DNA of 6,173 bases from an uncultured Parasutterella sp. (GTDB lineage Bacteria > Pseudomonadota > Gammaproteobacteria > Burkholderiales > Burkholderiaceae_F). The notes under the pieces were generated by a model that saw only the letters and a program-made list of their open reading frames with translations, was not told where the DNA came from and did no database searches. Shown here in pieces: positions 1 to 5,618 of this stretch (position 1 is the first letter of the stretch; every line of letters begins with the position of its first letter). The stretch covers positions 1 to 6,173 of the forward strand of contig CAAFTZ010000088.1 in NCBI GenBank assembly GCA_900766055.1, read 5' to 3'. The position numbers were made by a program, and so were the translations under genes.

Positions 1-87
1 ACTCCAAGACTAAGTACCGGCTGTCTGCTCGACTTTACCGGGACAGGACTTTCACCTGCCTGTATATGTAGCGCCGAACTGGCGCAC
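1..87 (-). ncRNA. Group II intron, 5' end (partial, runs off left edge)
   Basis: Read on the minus strand from position 87, the sequence opens with GTGCGCC, matching the group II intron 5' consensus GUGYG. It then forms a GCGCC/GGCGC hairpin (loop AGTTC), followed by a second hairpin CAGG-TGAAAGT-CCTG and then CCCGGTAAAG. This order (GUGCG, short GC stem, then a UGAAAGU-type loop, which in domain I pairs with the 5' end) is characteristic of bacterial group II introns. The intron is a self-splicing retroelement. Its remaining RNA domains and any reverse transcriptase/maturase gene would lie left of position 1 and cannot be seen. The 5' splice site is therefore placed between 88 (exon) and 87 (intron). 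The class cannot be assigned from 87 nt. It lies in the same orientation as cadA, about 145 bp beyond that gene's terminator. Confidence 0.8.
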
Positions 88-231
88 TACCTAAGTATTT
101 CAACCAACTGTACCAAATAACCCAAACAGAGCGGTTTGCTTGCTAAGTGCATGAATCGTCTTTAGAAAAGAATCTTCGGCGTCAACCACCACAAAGCAGT
201 GTTTTTAAAGGCTATTGATTTTTTTAATACC
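88..231 (-). other. 5' exon / flanking DNA of the intron, no recognised gene
   Basis: This stretch lies between the cadA terminator and the intron. Bases 88 to about 100 (minus-strand reading ends in ACTTAGGTA before the intron) would contain the IBS1 and IBS2 sites that the intron recognises by base pairing. On the minus strand, 34 codons stay open between a TAA (205-207) and a TGA (100-102), containing FVVVDAEDSFLKTIHALS. The frame has no start codon with a ribosome binding site, so I do not call it a gene. It may be the tail of a decayed gene. I see no RNA gene or promoter here. Confidence 0.4.
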
Positions 232-270
232 CATGAAAAGACAGCCGCCTTCCAAAATAGAAAGACGGCT
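232..270 (-). terminator. Rho-independent terminator of cadA
   Basis: Arms 243-253 and 260-270 pair over 11 bp (two G-U pairs on the minus-strand RNA) around a 6-nt loop (254-259). On the minus strand the hairpin is followed by TGTCTTTTC, a short and imperfect U-tract. It starts 26 bp past the cadA stop codon, the right place to end that transcript. Confidence 0.72.
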
Positions 271-296
271 GAACTTATGAAATTAAGCGAGGATGT

Positions 297-2996
297 TTAG
301 CCTCCCCAGCGAAGCATTCTCAATCCGTTTGCTACGACGATGAGACAAGTACCGGTGTCTGCAAATACCGCCATCCACATCGTTCCGATGCCGGCAAGCG
401 TCAGAACAAAGAAGATAAGCTTGATCGAAAGAGCAATCACAATGTTTTCAACCAGCAGCTGGAAAGTCTTCTTCGAGAGTTTGATGAACTCAGGCAACTT
501 GCGAAGGTCATCGTCCATCAGTGCGACGTCAGCGGTTTCAATCGCAGTATCGGTACCGGCAGCGCCCATGGCAAATCCGATATCGGCACGAGCAAGAGCA
601 GGGGCATCATTGATGCCGTCACCGACCATGCCGATCACTTCACGTTTAGCAATGCTGTCGACCAAGGATTGTTTGTCTTCCGGAAGAAGATTTCCTTTCG
701 CTCTATCCACGCCAACTTTATCGGCGATCTGGCGGGCGGCCTTTTCATTATCGCCGGTGAGCATAATAGTCTTAACGCCTAGACTCTTTAACTGACCGAT
801 AACTTCAGGTGCATTTTCCTTGATGCTGTCGGCAACACCGAAATAAGCCAGTACTTTCTTAGAAGAAGCAAATATCAATGGCGTGTAACCATGATCCGCC
901 AATTCGGATACTTTGGCGCGAACCGCAGGCCCGTTCAAGTAGAACTTATCGAGGCCTTTGATGTTGCCGAGGTAGTATTCGGTCCCGTCGATTTCACCGG
1001 TGACGCCTTGACCCGGAGCAGCATAGAAGCCATGGACTTCTTTTTGTGCAGCCGGTTTCTGCTGAGCGGAATACTCAGAGACGGCTTTACTAACCGGATG
1101 GTCATTGCGAATAGCCAAAGCCGTCGCAAGATCAAGGATTTCCTCATCGGTCAGGCCGGCACCGGCATTCTCGAAGGTAATGACAGCGGGTTTGCCTTTC
1201 GTCAAAGTACCGGTTTTATCAAAAGCGATGCTCTGTAAGTTTCTGCCTTTTTCAAGATAGACACCGCCCTTAATCAAAATTCCGCGGCGAGCAGCGGTAG
1301 CCAAACCGGAAACAATCGTTACCGGGGTTGAAATCACGAGAGCGCAAGGGCAGGCAATAACCAAGAGTGTCAGGCCTTTATACAGCCAGTCCAGCCACTC
1401 TCCGCCCATGAACAGAGGAGGAATCACCGCAGTCAGAATGGCAATAAGAAATACTGTCGGCGTATAGACCTTAGCGAAGCTGTCCACAAAACGCTGTGTC
1501 GGAGCACGCGAGCTTTGCGCCGATTCAATGGCGGAAATGATTCGAGCAGGCATCGAATTATCAACGTCGGATTCTGCGCGATAGGTAATCGTACCGTTCT
1601 TATTAATAGTGCCTGCAAAGACCTGGTCTTCCGGCTTCTTCTCGACCGGCATCGACTCGCCCGTAATCGGAGACTGGTCAATCGAAGTCTGACCGGAAAG
1701 CACGACACCGTCGACAGGTAAGCGTTCACCCGGAACCACACGAACGATCTCTCCGATTTTGATGTCTTTAGCAGGAACTTCAACAAAATTTCCGTCCCTT
1801 TCTACTCGAGCGGTCTGCGGCGCCAGAGAGAGCAGGCTGCGAATCGCACCGCGAGCGCGATCCAGCGATAGCTGCTCAATGGCCTCAGAAAGCTCGAAAA
1901 GAACCATGACCATTGCCGCTTCCGGCCAAGATCCGATCAGGACGGCACCGGTAACCGCAACCGCCATCAAGGCATTCATGTTGAAATTCAGGTTGCGAAC
2001 CGCGATGAATCCTTTCTTGTAAGTTCCCAAGCCGACTAACGCAATGGCAGCGACTGCAAGCGCAATGGAAAGCCATTCGGGCATACTGAGGTACTCACAA
2101 GCTTCGGAACCCGCTGCAATCACAATTCCGAGAATGTATTTCCACCAGACAATCTTGGTCGGTTTGAATTCGGAGAGCTTCGGTCTTTCATGTGCTTCCA
2201 GAACTTCCGGGGTGTAATCGAGAGATTGGATTGCAGCAACAATCTCCGGAAGCATTCCTTTCGGGTAAGAAACCGTCAGAACACGATTCATTAAGTTGAA
2301 CTGCAGTCCACTCACACCTTTCATGGCATTGAGCTTCTTACGAATCAGGCCTTCCTCGGTCGGACAGTCCATCTGCTGAATACGGATCTGAGTGGTTTCT
2401 TTACCTTCATTGGTCCGCATTTTAAGTTTGAGATTGTTCGCTTCGAAGGCCTGTTTGATCGCAGGCAAAGCTTCCGGCGTATGAATAATCTTCAAGCCGT
2501 CCGGATTTAAACCTACGTCCTTAACACCTGCAATCGCACCGAGGGTAGAGAAGAGCAGACGATATTGAGAAGGATCAACGCCGGAAACATCCCAATCAGT
2601 GTCCATGCTGTTTTCGACATGTTCATGATCATGACCGCAGCAGCAGTGATCATGGTCATGATGATGTCCTTCTTCATGAGTGTGACCATGTTCACAGCAG
2701 TGGTCATGGCCTTCCTCACCGTGGTCATGACAGCTCTTTTCATGCTTTTCGTCATGATCGTGACCGCAGCAGCAGTGGTGTTCTTCATCGTGATCCTCAT
2801 GCTTGCAGCCGCAATGTTCCGCGCCATGATGATGAGCACAACCGCAGGATTTTTCAGTGCGGTCGGCTTCATGATGATGGCAGCAGCATCCGTGTTCATG
2901 TACATGAGGAGTTGTCTCCTCACTCGCTTGAGAAACAGCCGTTTTTCCTTCATCTGAAGGGGATGCCTTTTTGTTGTCAGTGTTTGTTAACGACAT
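297..2996 (-). CDS. cadA: Zn/Cd/Pb-exporting P1B-type ATPase (CadA/ZntA type)
   Basis: This inner-membrane pump exports Zn(II), Cd(II) or Pb(II) from the cytoplasm at the cost of ATP. It has 899 residues, longer than the roughly 730-800 usual for ZntA/CadA because of its N-terminal tail. Residues 31-126 hold 32 His and 16 Cys. Residues 143-193 look like an HMA fold without its CxxC. Residues 203-268 are an HMA domain with MDCPTEE (single Cys, C211). Eight membrane segments are expected: about 283-300, 305-325, 338-356, 358-370, 512-532, 540-563, 851-872 and 874-893. Motifs seen: TGES 445-448, CPC 549-551, DKTGT with phosphorylated D593, HP 633-634, TGDN 747-750, GDGINDAP 792-799. E359, E371, K859 and D880 are spaced like E202, E214, K693 and D714 of ZntA, which supports divalent Zn/Cd/Pb over Cu(I). 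The start ATG lies just downstream of a MerR-type promoter; its Shine-Dalgarno (CGAG) is weak. Choice between the names cadA and zntA is uncertain. Confidence 0.95.
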   Translation of the reverse strand: MSLTNTDNKKASPSDEGKTAVSQASEETTPHVHEHGCCCHHHEADRTEKSCGCAHHHGAEHCGCKHEDHDEEHHCCCGHDHDEKHEKSCHDHGEEGHDHCCEHGHTHEEGHHHDHDHCCCGHDHEHVENSMDTDWDVSGVDPSQYRLLFSTLGAIAGVKDVGLNPDGLKIIHTPEALPAIKQAFEANNLKLKMRTNEGKETTQIRIQQMDCPTEEGLIRKKLNAMKGVSGLQFNLMNRVLTVSYPKGMLPEIVAAIQSLDYTPEVLEAHERPKLSEFKPTKIVWWKYILGIVIAAGSEACEYLSMPEWLSIALAVAAIALVGLGTYKKGFIAVRNLNFNMNALMAVAVTGAVLIGSWPEAAMVMVLFELSEAIEQLSLDRARGAIRSLLSLAPQTARVERDGNFVEVPAKDIKIGEIVRVVPGERLPVDGVVLSGQTSIDQSPITGESMPVEKKPEDQVFAGTINKNGTITYRAESDVDNSMPARIISAIESAQSSRAPTQRFVDSFAKVYTPTVFLIAILTAVIPPLFMGGEWLDWLYKGLTLLVIACPCALVISTPVTIVSGLATAARRGILIKGGVYLEKGRNLQSIAFDKTGTLTKGKPAVITFENAGAGLTDEEILDLATALAIRNDHPVSKAVSEYSAQQKPAAQKEVHGFYAAPGQGVTGEIDGTEYYLGNIKGLDKFYLNGPAVRAKVSELADHGYTPLIFASSKKVLAYFGVADSIKENAPEVIGQLKSLGVKTIMLTGDNEKAARQIADKVGVDRAKGNLLPEDKQSLVDSIAKREVIGMVGDGINDAPALARADIGFAMGAAGTDTAIETADVALMDDDLRKLPEFIKLSKKTFQLLVENIVIALSIKLIFFVLTLAGIGTMWMAVFADTGTCLIVVANGLRMLRWGG
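2619..2906 (-). other. His/Cys-rich metal-binding tail of CadA (residues 31-126)
   Basis: Ninety-six residues contain 32 His and 16 Cys, including three CCC clusters and two copies of HCCCGHDH (residues 74-81 and 117-124). Acidic residues fill most of the rest. The tail precedes the HMA domains and would lie in the cytoplasm. Such tails in metal ATPases and chaperones bind several zinc-like ions; a buffering, sensing or delivery role here is inference. Confidence 0.85.
2624..2777. repeat. Two 25-bp direct repeats inside the His-rich coding region
   Basis: Positions 2624-2648 and 2753-2777 match at 24 of 25 bases, differing only in one A/G (2631 versus 2760). They lie 129 bp apart, a multiple of three, and both encode the HCCCGHDH unit. 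Duplication of a coding unit explains them better than a separate DNA element. Confidence 0.85.
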
Positions 2997-3029
2997 GATT
3001 TTTCATACTCGTTTTGTTAATATACCGAC

Positions 3030-3060
3030 ATTAAAAACCCTGAAGTAACTTCAAGGTCAA
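3030..3060 (-). promoter_or_regulatory. MerR-type promoter of cadA
   Basis: On the minus strand the -35 box is TTGACC (3055-3060) and the -10 box is TTTAAT (3030-3035), separated by 19 bp. An over-long 19-20 bp spacer is the hallmark of promoters controlled by MerR-family activators such as ZntR, PbrR and CadR: RNA polymerase binds but cannot open the DNA until the metal-bound regulator distorts it. Transcription would start near 3022-3024, leaving a leader of about 27 nt. Confidence 0.8.
3037..3057. promoter_or_regulatory. CadR/PbrR-type operator dyad
   Basis: This 21-bp dyad is centred on A3047. Its half-sites ACCCTGAAGT and ACTTCAAGGT are inverted repeats with one mismatch. The ACCCT...AGGGT-like ends match known operators of the ZntR/PbrR/CadR group. 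It sits within the spacer of the cadA promoter and overlaps only the inner part of the -35 box. The divergent regulator is the obvious ligand and would probably control its own gene here too. Confidence 0.82.
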
Positions 3061-3072
3061 GCGATTTTTTAT

Positions 3073-3077
3073 AGGTG
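3073..3077 (+). promoter_or_regulatory. Ribosome binding site that fixes the regulator start
   Basis: AGGTG lies 3 bp before the ATG at 3081 (5 bp counted from AGG). The in-frame GTG at 3075 overlaps this motif and has only an A/T run upstream, so the ATG is preferred. Confidence 0.6.
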
Positions 3078-3080
3078 TTT

Positions 3081-3479
3081 ATGCGGATAAGCGAATTAGC
3101 AAAGAAAGCAGGCTGTACCGTGGAATCCATTCGTTTCTACGAAAACCACGATCTCATTCCCCGTCCTCCGAGAACGGACTCCAATTATCGTATCTACGGA
3201 CCTGCTCATCTGGCGCGCCTGCTTTTTATCCGACATTGCCGCTCCCTCGATCTCTCCTTGAGTGAGATCAAGACACTTGCAGATGTTGTAGAAACTACTG
3301 AGAAGGGGAAACTCAATCGAGCTCACCATATTGTCGAAGAACATCTGAAAGCCATCGATCAAAAAATTCAGGATCTCTATAACCTGCGCGACCAGCTGAA
3401 CCGCCTCCACAGCCGCTGTCACGGAGAAGATCACGACCACGGCCGCTGCGGACTTATCGAAGAACTGACAAAAGAATAA
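3081..3479 (+). CDS. cadR: MerR-family heavy-metal-responsive regulator (CadR/PbrR/ZntR-like)
   Basis: This cytoplasmic dimeric activator should sense metal and switch on the divergent cadA. From the ATG at 3081 it has 132 residues, close to CadR/ZntR length. Residues 1-65 form the winged helix-turn-helix (RISELAKKAG, SIRFYE, NYRIYG, FIRHCRSLDLSL are typical). Residues about 80-112 form the long dimer helix, and 113-123 the metal-binding loop. The loop reads CHGEDHDHGRC: C113 and C123 correspond to ZntR C114 and C124, H118 to ZntR H119, and H114 replaces ZntR C115. The conserved Cys near 78 (ZntR C79, CadR C77) is Leu here. The metal preference is therefore uncertain; a zinc-like His/Cys site is plausible. 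A GTG at 3075 would add two residues. The symbol follows family and position, not proof of cadmium response. Confidence 0.88.
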   Translation: MRISELAKKAGCTVESIRFYENHDLIPRPPRTDSNYRIYGPAHLARLLFIRHCRSLDLSLSEIKTLADVVETTEKGKLNRAHHIVEEHLKAIDQKIQDLYNLRDQLNRLHSRCHGEDHDHGRCGLIEELTKE

Positions 3480-3490
3480 AAACGAAAGAA

Positions 3491-4084
3491 ATGTTTATGG
3501 ATCAATACAAAGAAGGCCAATTCCGCATGGATTTTGAAAATACCGGAAGGGCAAACCGCAAACGAAGAATCTTCCTCGATACCGAAACCACCGGAATGAG
3601 TCGGGCTACGGATCGAATTGTCGAAGTCTGCGCGATTGAAGTCGATGAGGCTTTCAACGAAATTGATAGCTTTCACGCATTTATTAACCCTCAGAGGAAA
3701 GTGCCTTGGTTTGTCACGCGCATTCATGGATTAAACAATGAGTTTTTGGATGAAAAACCGGTTTTTTCCGATATCGGAAAAGACCTTCTTCTCTTTTTAG
3801 AAGGCAGTGAACTTTGGGCGCATAACATGTCGTTTGATGCCGGAATGCTTAATGCAGAGTTTGCACGCAATCGTTTGCCGACATTAGAAAAAGTGGATTG
3901 CCGTCTGAACTGCACTCTGCAGCTCGCCAGAAGCACATTCCCCGGACAGAAGAATTCTCTAGACGCCTTGTTAGACAGGTTTGCGATCGATCGTTCGGAT
4001 AGAAAGCTGCACGGCGCAATGATAGATACTCGTTTATTGGTAAAGGTATACCAAAATTTAGTAAGCTACAGAGCCAAAAGCTAG
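3491..4084 (+). CDS. DEDDh 3'-5' exonuclease, DnaQ-like (Pol III epsilon family)
   Basis: This family removes nucleotides from DNA 3' ends, either as the proofreading subunit of DNA polymerase III or as a free repair nuclease. All five catalytic residues are present: D30 and E32 (FLDTETTG), D116 (AHNMSFDAGML), H174 and D179 (LHGAMIDTRLL), with spacing like E. coli epsilon. At 197 residues it ends 18 residues after the last catalytic Asp, so it lacks the clamp- and alpha-binding tail of E. coli epsilon (243 residues). It begins 11 bp after the regulator stop, suggesting co-transcription. The ATG at 3491 has a poor ribosome site. An ATG at 3527 (Met13) has AGAAGG at 3511-3516 and may be the real start, giving 185 residues. 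Whether it is the cell's replicative epsilon or an accessory paralogue cannot be decided here. Confidence 0.88.
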   Translation: MFMDQYKEGQFRMDFENTGRANRKRRIFLDTETTGMSRATDRIVEVCAIEVDEAFNEIDSFHAFINPQRKVPWFVTRIHGLNNEFLDEKPVFSDIGKDLLLFLEGSELWAHNMSFDAGMLNAEFARNRLPTLEKVDCRLNCTLQLARSTFPGQKNSLDALLDRFAIDRSDRKLHGAMIDTRLLVKVYQNLVSYRAKS

Positions 4085-4102
4085 CTAGTTTTACAAATTA
4101 AA

Positions 4103-4132
4103 TTAGCATTTATTCGAATAATTGTCTAATAT
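4103..4132 (+). promoter_or_regulatory. Possible sigma70 promoter of the S24-like gene
   Basis: TTAGCA (4103-4108) and TAATAT (4127-4132) each match 4 of 6 consensus bases and are 18 bp apart, in an AT-rich gap that separates this gene from dnaQ. The match is weak; it is listed because the palindrome fills its spacer. Confidence 0.3.
4107..4124. promoter_or_regulatory. Operator-like palindrome
   Basis: TTATTCGAATAA (4110-4121) is a perfect 12-bp palindrome. It extends to 18 bp (CA...TG) with a single T/T mismatch. It is too tight to form an RNA hairpin with a loop, so a protein binding site is more likely. It lies about 45 bp before the ATG of the RHH/S24-like gene. Confidence 0.5.
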
Positions 4133-4154
4133 GTAGATTGCCTAATTTGAAAGC

Positions 4155-4158
4155 AGGG
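4155..4158 (+). promoter_or_regulatory. Ribosome binding site that fixes the S24-like start
   Basis: AGGG ends 9 bp before the ATG at 4168. The upstream in-frame TTG at 4138 has no such motif, so the ATG start is preferred. Confidence 0.6.
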
Positions 4159-4167
4159 CACTACATT

Positions 4168-4779
4168 ATGAAAGAATCTCCTACCACAGTAACAAAAAAA
4201 CAGGGTTGGGGCGGCAGACGAGCTGGTTCGGGCAGAAAGCCCGGCCCTTACGCGGGCACTTCCAAAGTTACCACGATCGTTTTGACCGCAGCTCTGATAG
4301 AAAAATTGCATAAGCTCGGAGGTTCTTCCTGGGTTAGGGAACAGATCATCAAAAGCAAGGACGATTTGCTTCCGGAAGAAAAACCCGAATCTCTTGCTTC
4401 TCTGACCTCTATTGGTTCTTATTTCAATTCCACGGAAGAAGATCCCCTTTCCGCCTGTTTAGTTCGAAATCCTGAAGAAACTGTCTTTTGCATTGCAGAG
4501 GACGATACAATGAAAAATTCCGGTATCGACTACGGCGATCTTTTGATCGTGGATCGATCTGCAGATCCGCAAAACGGTTCAATAGTCGTTGTACATACGG
4601 CTGACGGTTATTCCATCAGAAAATTTTTACCCGCATCCGAAGTTCCACAGGGTGAACCAAATCTATTCGTCAGCCCTGACAGCAACTGGCGGCTGTTGGG
4701 TGTCATCGTTTTCGTGGTTAAAAATATTCAAGGCGCAGTCGACGCTCTTGCGATCAAGGAAGAAGCGGCTGCCGTCTGA
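4168..4779 (+). CDS. RHH-like DNA-binding / S24 (UmuD/LexA-like) fusion, active site replaced
   Basis: From the ATG at 4168 the protein has 203 residues. Residues 13-26 are a basic Gly/Arg stretch (GWGGRRAGSGRKPG) seen at the front of some UmuD-like and plasmid proteins. Residues 33-62 resemble a ribbon-helix-helix unit: strand VTTIVLT, helix AALIEKLHKLG, helix SSWVREQIIK. Residues 97-187 match the S24 peptidase fold of UmuD (GIDYGDLLIVDRS, GSIVVVHTADG, GVIVFVVKNI). In UmuD the dyad is S60 in GDSM and K97 in VKKL. Here these are T114 in DDTM and R151 in IRKF, so self-cleavage is probably lost or changed. I also see no clear Cys-Gly or Ala-Gly cleavage site in the linker. No umuC follows. A DNA-binding regulator using the S24 fold for dimerisation is the simplest reading, but this is inference. 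An in-frame TTG at 4138 would add ten residues. Confidence 0.72.
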   Translation: MKESPTTVTKKQGWGGRRAGSGRKPGPYAGTSKVTTIVLTAALIEKLHKLGGSSWVREQIIKSKDDLLPEEKPESLASLTSIGSYFNSTEEDPLSACLVRNPEETVFCIAEDDTMKNSGIDYGDLLIVDRSADPQNGSIVVVHTADGYSIRKFLPASEVPQGEPNLFVSPDSNWRLLGVIVFVVKNIQGAVDALAIKEEAAAV

Positions 4780-4790
4780 TTTTTGAAGTT

Positions 4791-5612
4791 ATGGCAACAG
4801 AAGAAGATCTGCCCGTTGTTCTGCCTCCGACTTATACGAGGCAAAAAGTTTATCGCTGGCCTTCCGGCGAAACCGTCAATGATGCGGTCGCCGACGAAGT
4901 ACCGATTTCCATTACCTATAACGGCATCTCCCATGTCGTCATGATGGCTTCTCCCGAATTGCTGGAAGAATTTGCCGTCGGCTTTTCGTTGTCGGAAAGA
5001 ATTATTCCCGACATTTCTCACATTTACGACATCCAGGTCAAAGAAGGCTGCGGCAAAGGTTTAGTTGTCGAAATGGAAATTTCTCCGCGCTGCTTCTTCA
5101 AGCTTAAAGAACACAGACGCTCCATGGTCGGGCGTACCGGCTGCGGAATCTGCGGAGTAGAGAGTCTGAAGGATGTCGAACTAAAGCCGGAGCCTTTAAA
5201 ACGGACTTATCAATTTGATATGAACTTCTACAAACCAGCCATGAAATACTTCGAGCAAGTACAAAAGGTCGGACAGGTTACCGGAAGCACTCATGCAATG
5301 CTGGCATTCGCTCCGGAAGGCGAGTTTTTAGGCGGAACCGAAGATGTCGGTCGTCACGTTGCTCTGGATAAACTCATCGGAATGAGAGCAATGAAAAAAT
5401 GGAGACCGACGGTTGTTTTTCTGAGCTCCCGTGCTTCTTACGAAATGGTGCAAAAAGCGGCAGTGACCGGAATCGAAATACTTTTTGCCATTTCCGCACC
5501 GACGAATCGAGCACTCCGTTTAGCAAAAGAATGCAATCTGACATTATGCGCATTCTGCCGAGACAATCGAGCCAATATCTACAACGCTCCCGAAAGACTG
5601 CTGAACCTCTAA
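4791..5612 (+). CDS. fdhD: Formate dehydrogenase accessory sulfurtransferase FdhD
   Basis: FdhD takes sulfur from the cysteine desulfurase IscS and passes it to the Mo-bis-MGD cofactor, which formate dehydrogenases need to be active; it acts in the cytoplasm. The protein has 273 residues, normal for the family (E. coli 277). Family marks seen: GRTGCGICG with the sulfur-carrying C118 and C121, TGSTHAM 164-170, EDVGRHVALDKLIG 184-197, SSRASYEMVQKA from 212, and a C-terminal APTNRALRLAK...NIYNAPERL block. An additional C253-x-x-C256 lies where many homologues have GFAR. It starts 11 bp after the S24-like gene, with only a weak GAAG before the ATG, so translation may depend partly on the upstream gene. 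No formate dehydrogenase subunit gene lies in the window. A strong terminator follows. Confidence 0.95.
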   Translation: MATEEDLPVVLPPTYTRQKVYRWPSGETVNDAVADEVPISITYNGISHVVMMASPELLEEFAVGFSLSERIIPDISHIYDIQVKEGCGKGLVVEMEISPRCFFKLKEHRRSMVGRTGCGICGVESLKDVELKPEPLKRTYQFDMNFYKPAMKYFEQVQKVGQVTGSTHAMLAFAPEGEFLGGTEDVGRHVALDKLIGMRAMKKWRPTVVFLSSRASYEMVQKAAVTGIEILFAISAPTNRALRLAKECNLTLCAFCRDNRANIYNAPERLLNL

Positions 5613-5618
5613 ATGTTT

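Noticed and set aside
340..1238. Plus-strand ORFs at 340-795 and 891-1238
   Set aside because: Both are antisense to conserved ATPase motifs of cadA and show no domain of their own.
2619..2906. Repetitive DNA considered as a CRISPR array or tandem repeat element
   Set aside because: Repeat units are irregular and in frame with coding for HCCCGHDH; there are no uniform repeats and spacers.
2513..2953. Minus-strand 146-residue ORF in another frame of cadA
   Set aside because: It is a low-complexity frame shadow of the repeated His-rich codons, inside an intact gene.
2565..2957. Plus-strand ORF of 130 residues, rich in Met, Val and Ala, that looks like a membrane protein
   Set aside because: It is the antisense of the His-rich part of cadA. 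Antisense His codons read as Met/Val, giving a hydrophobic artefact. It has no ribosome site or family resemblance.
4045..4052. GGTATACC palindrome in dnaQ
   Set aside because: An 8-bp palindrome inside coding sequence is expected by chance.
4076..4092. CTAGCTAG palindrome flanked by A and T runs at the end of dnaQ, considered as a terminator
   Set aside because: The palindrome has no loop and a weak AT-rich stem; it is not a credible hairpin terminator.
4138..4167. TTG start for the S24-like gene
   Set aside because: No ribosome binding motif precedes it, whereas the ATG at 4168 has AGGG at a good distance.
4168..4779. Calling this gene umuD
   Set aside because: Both catalytic residues are replaced, there is an RHH-like front part, and no umuC follows, so the SOS mutagenesis role is not supported.
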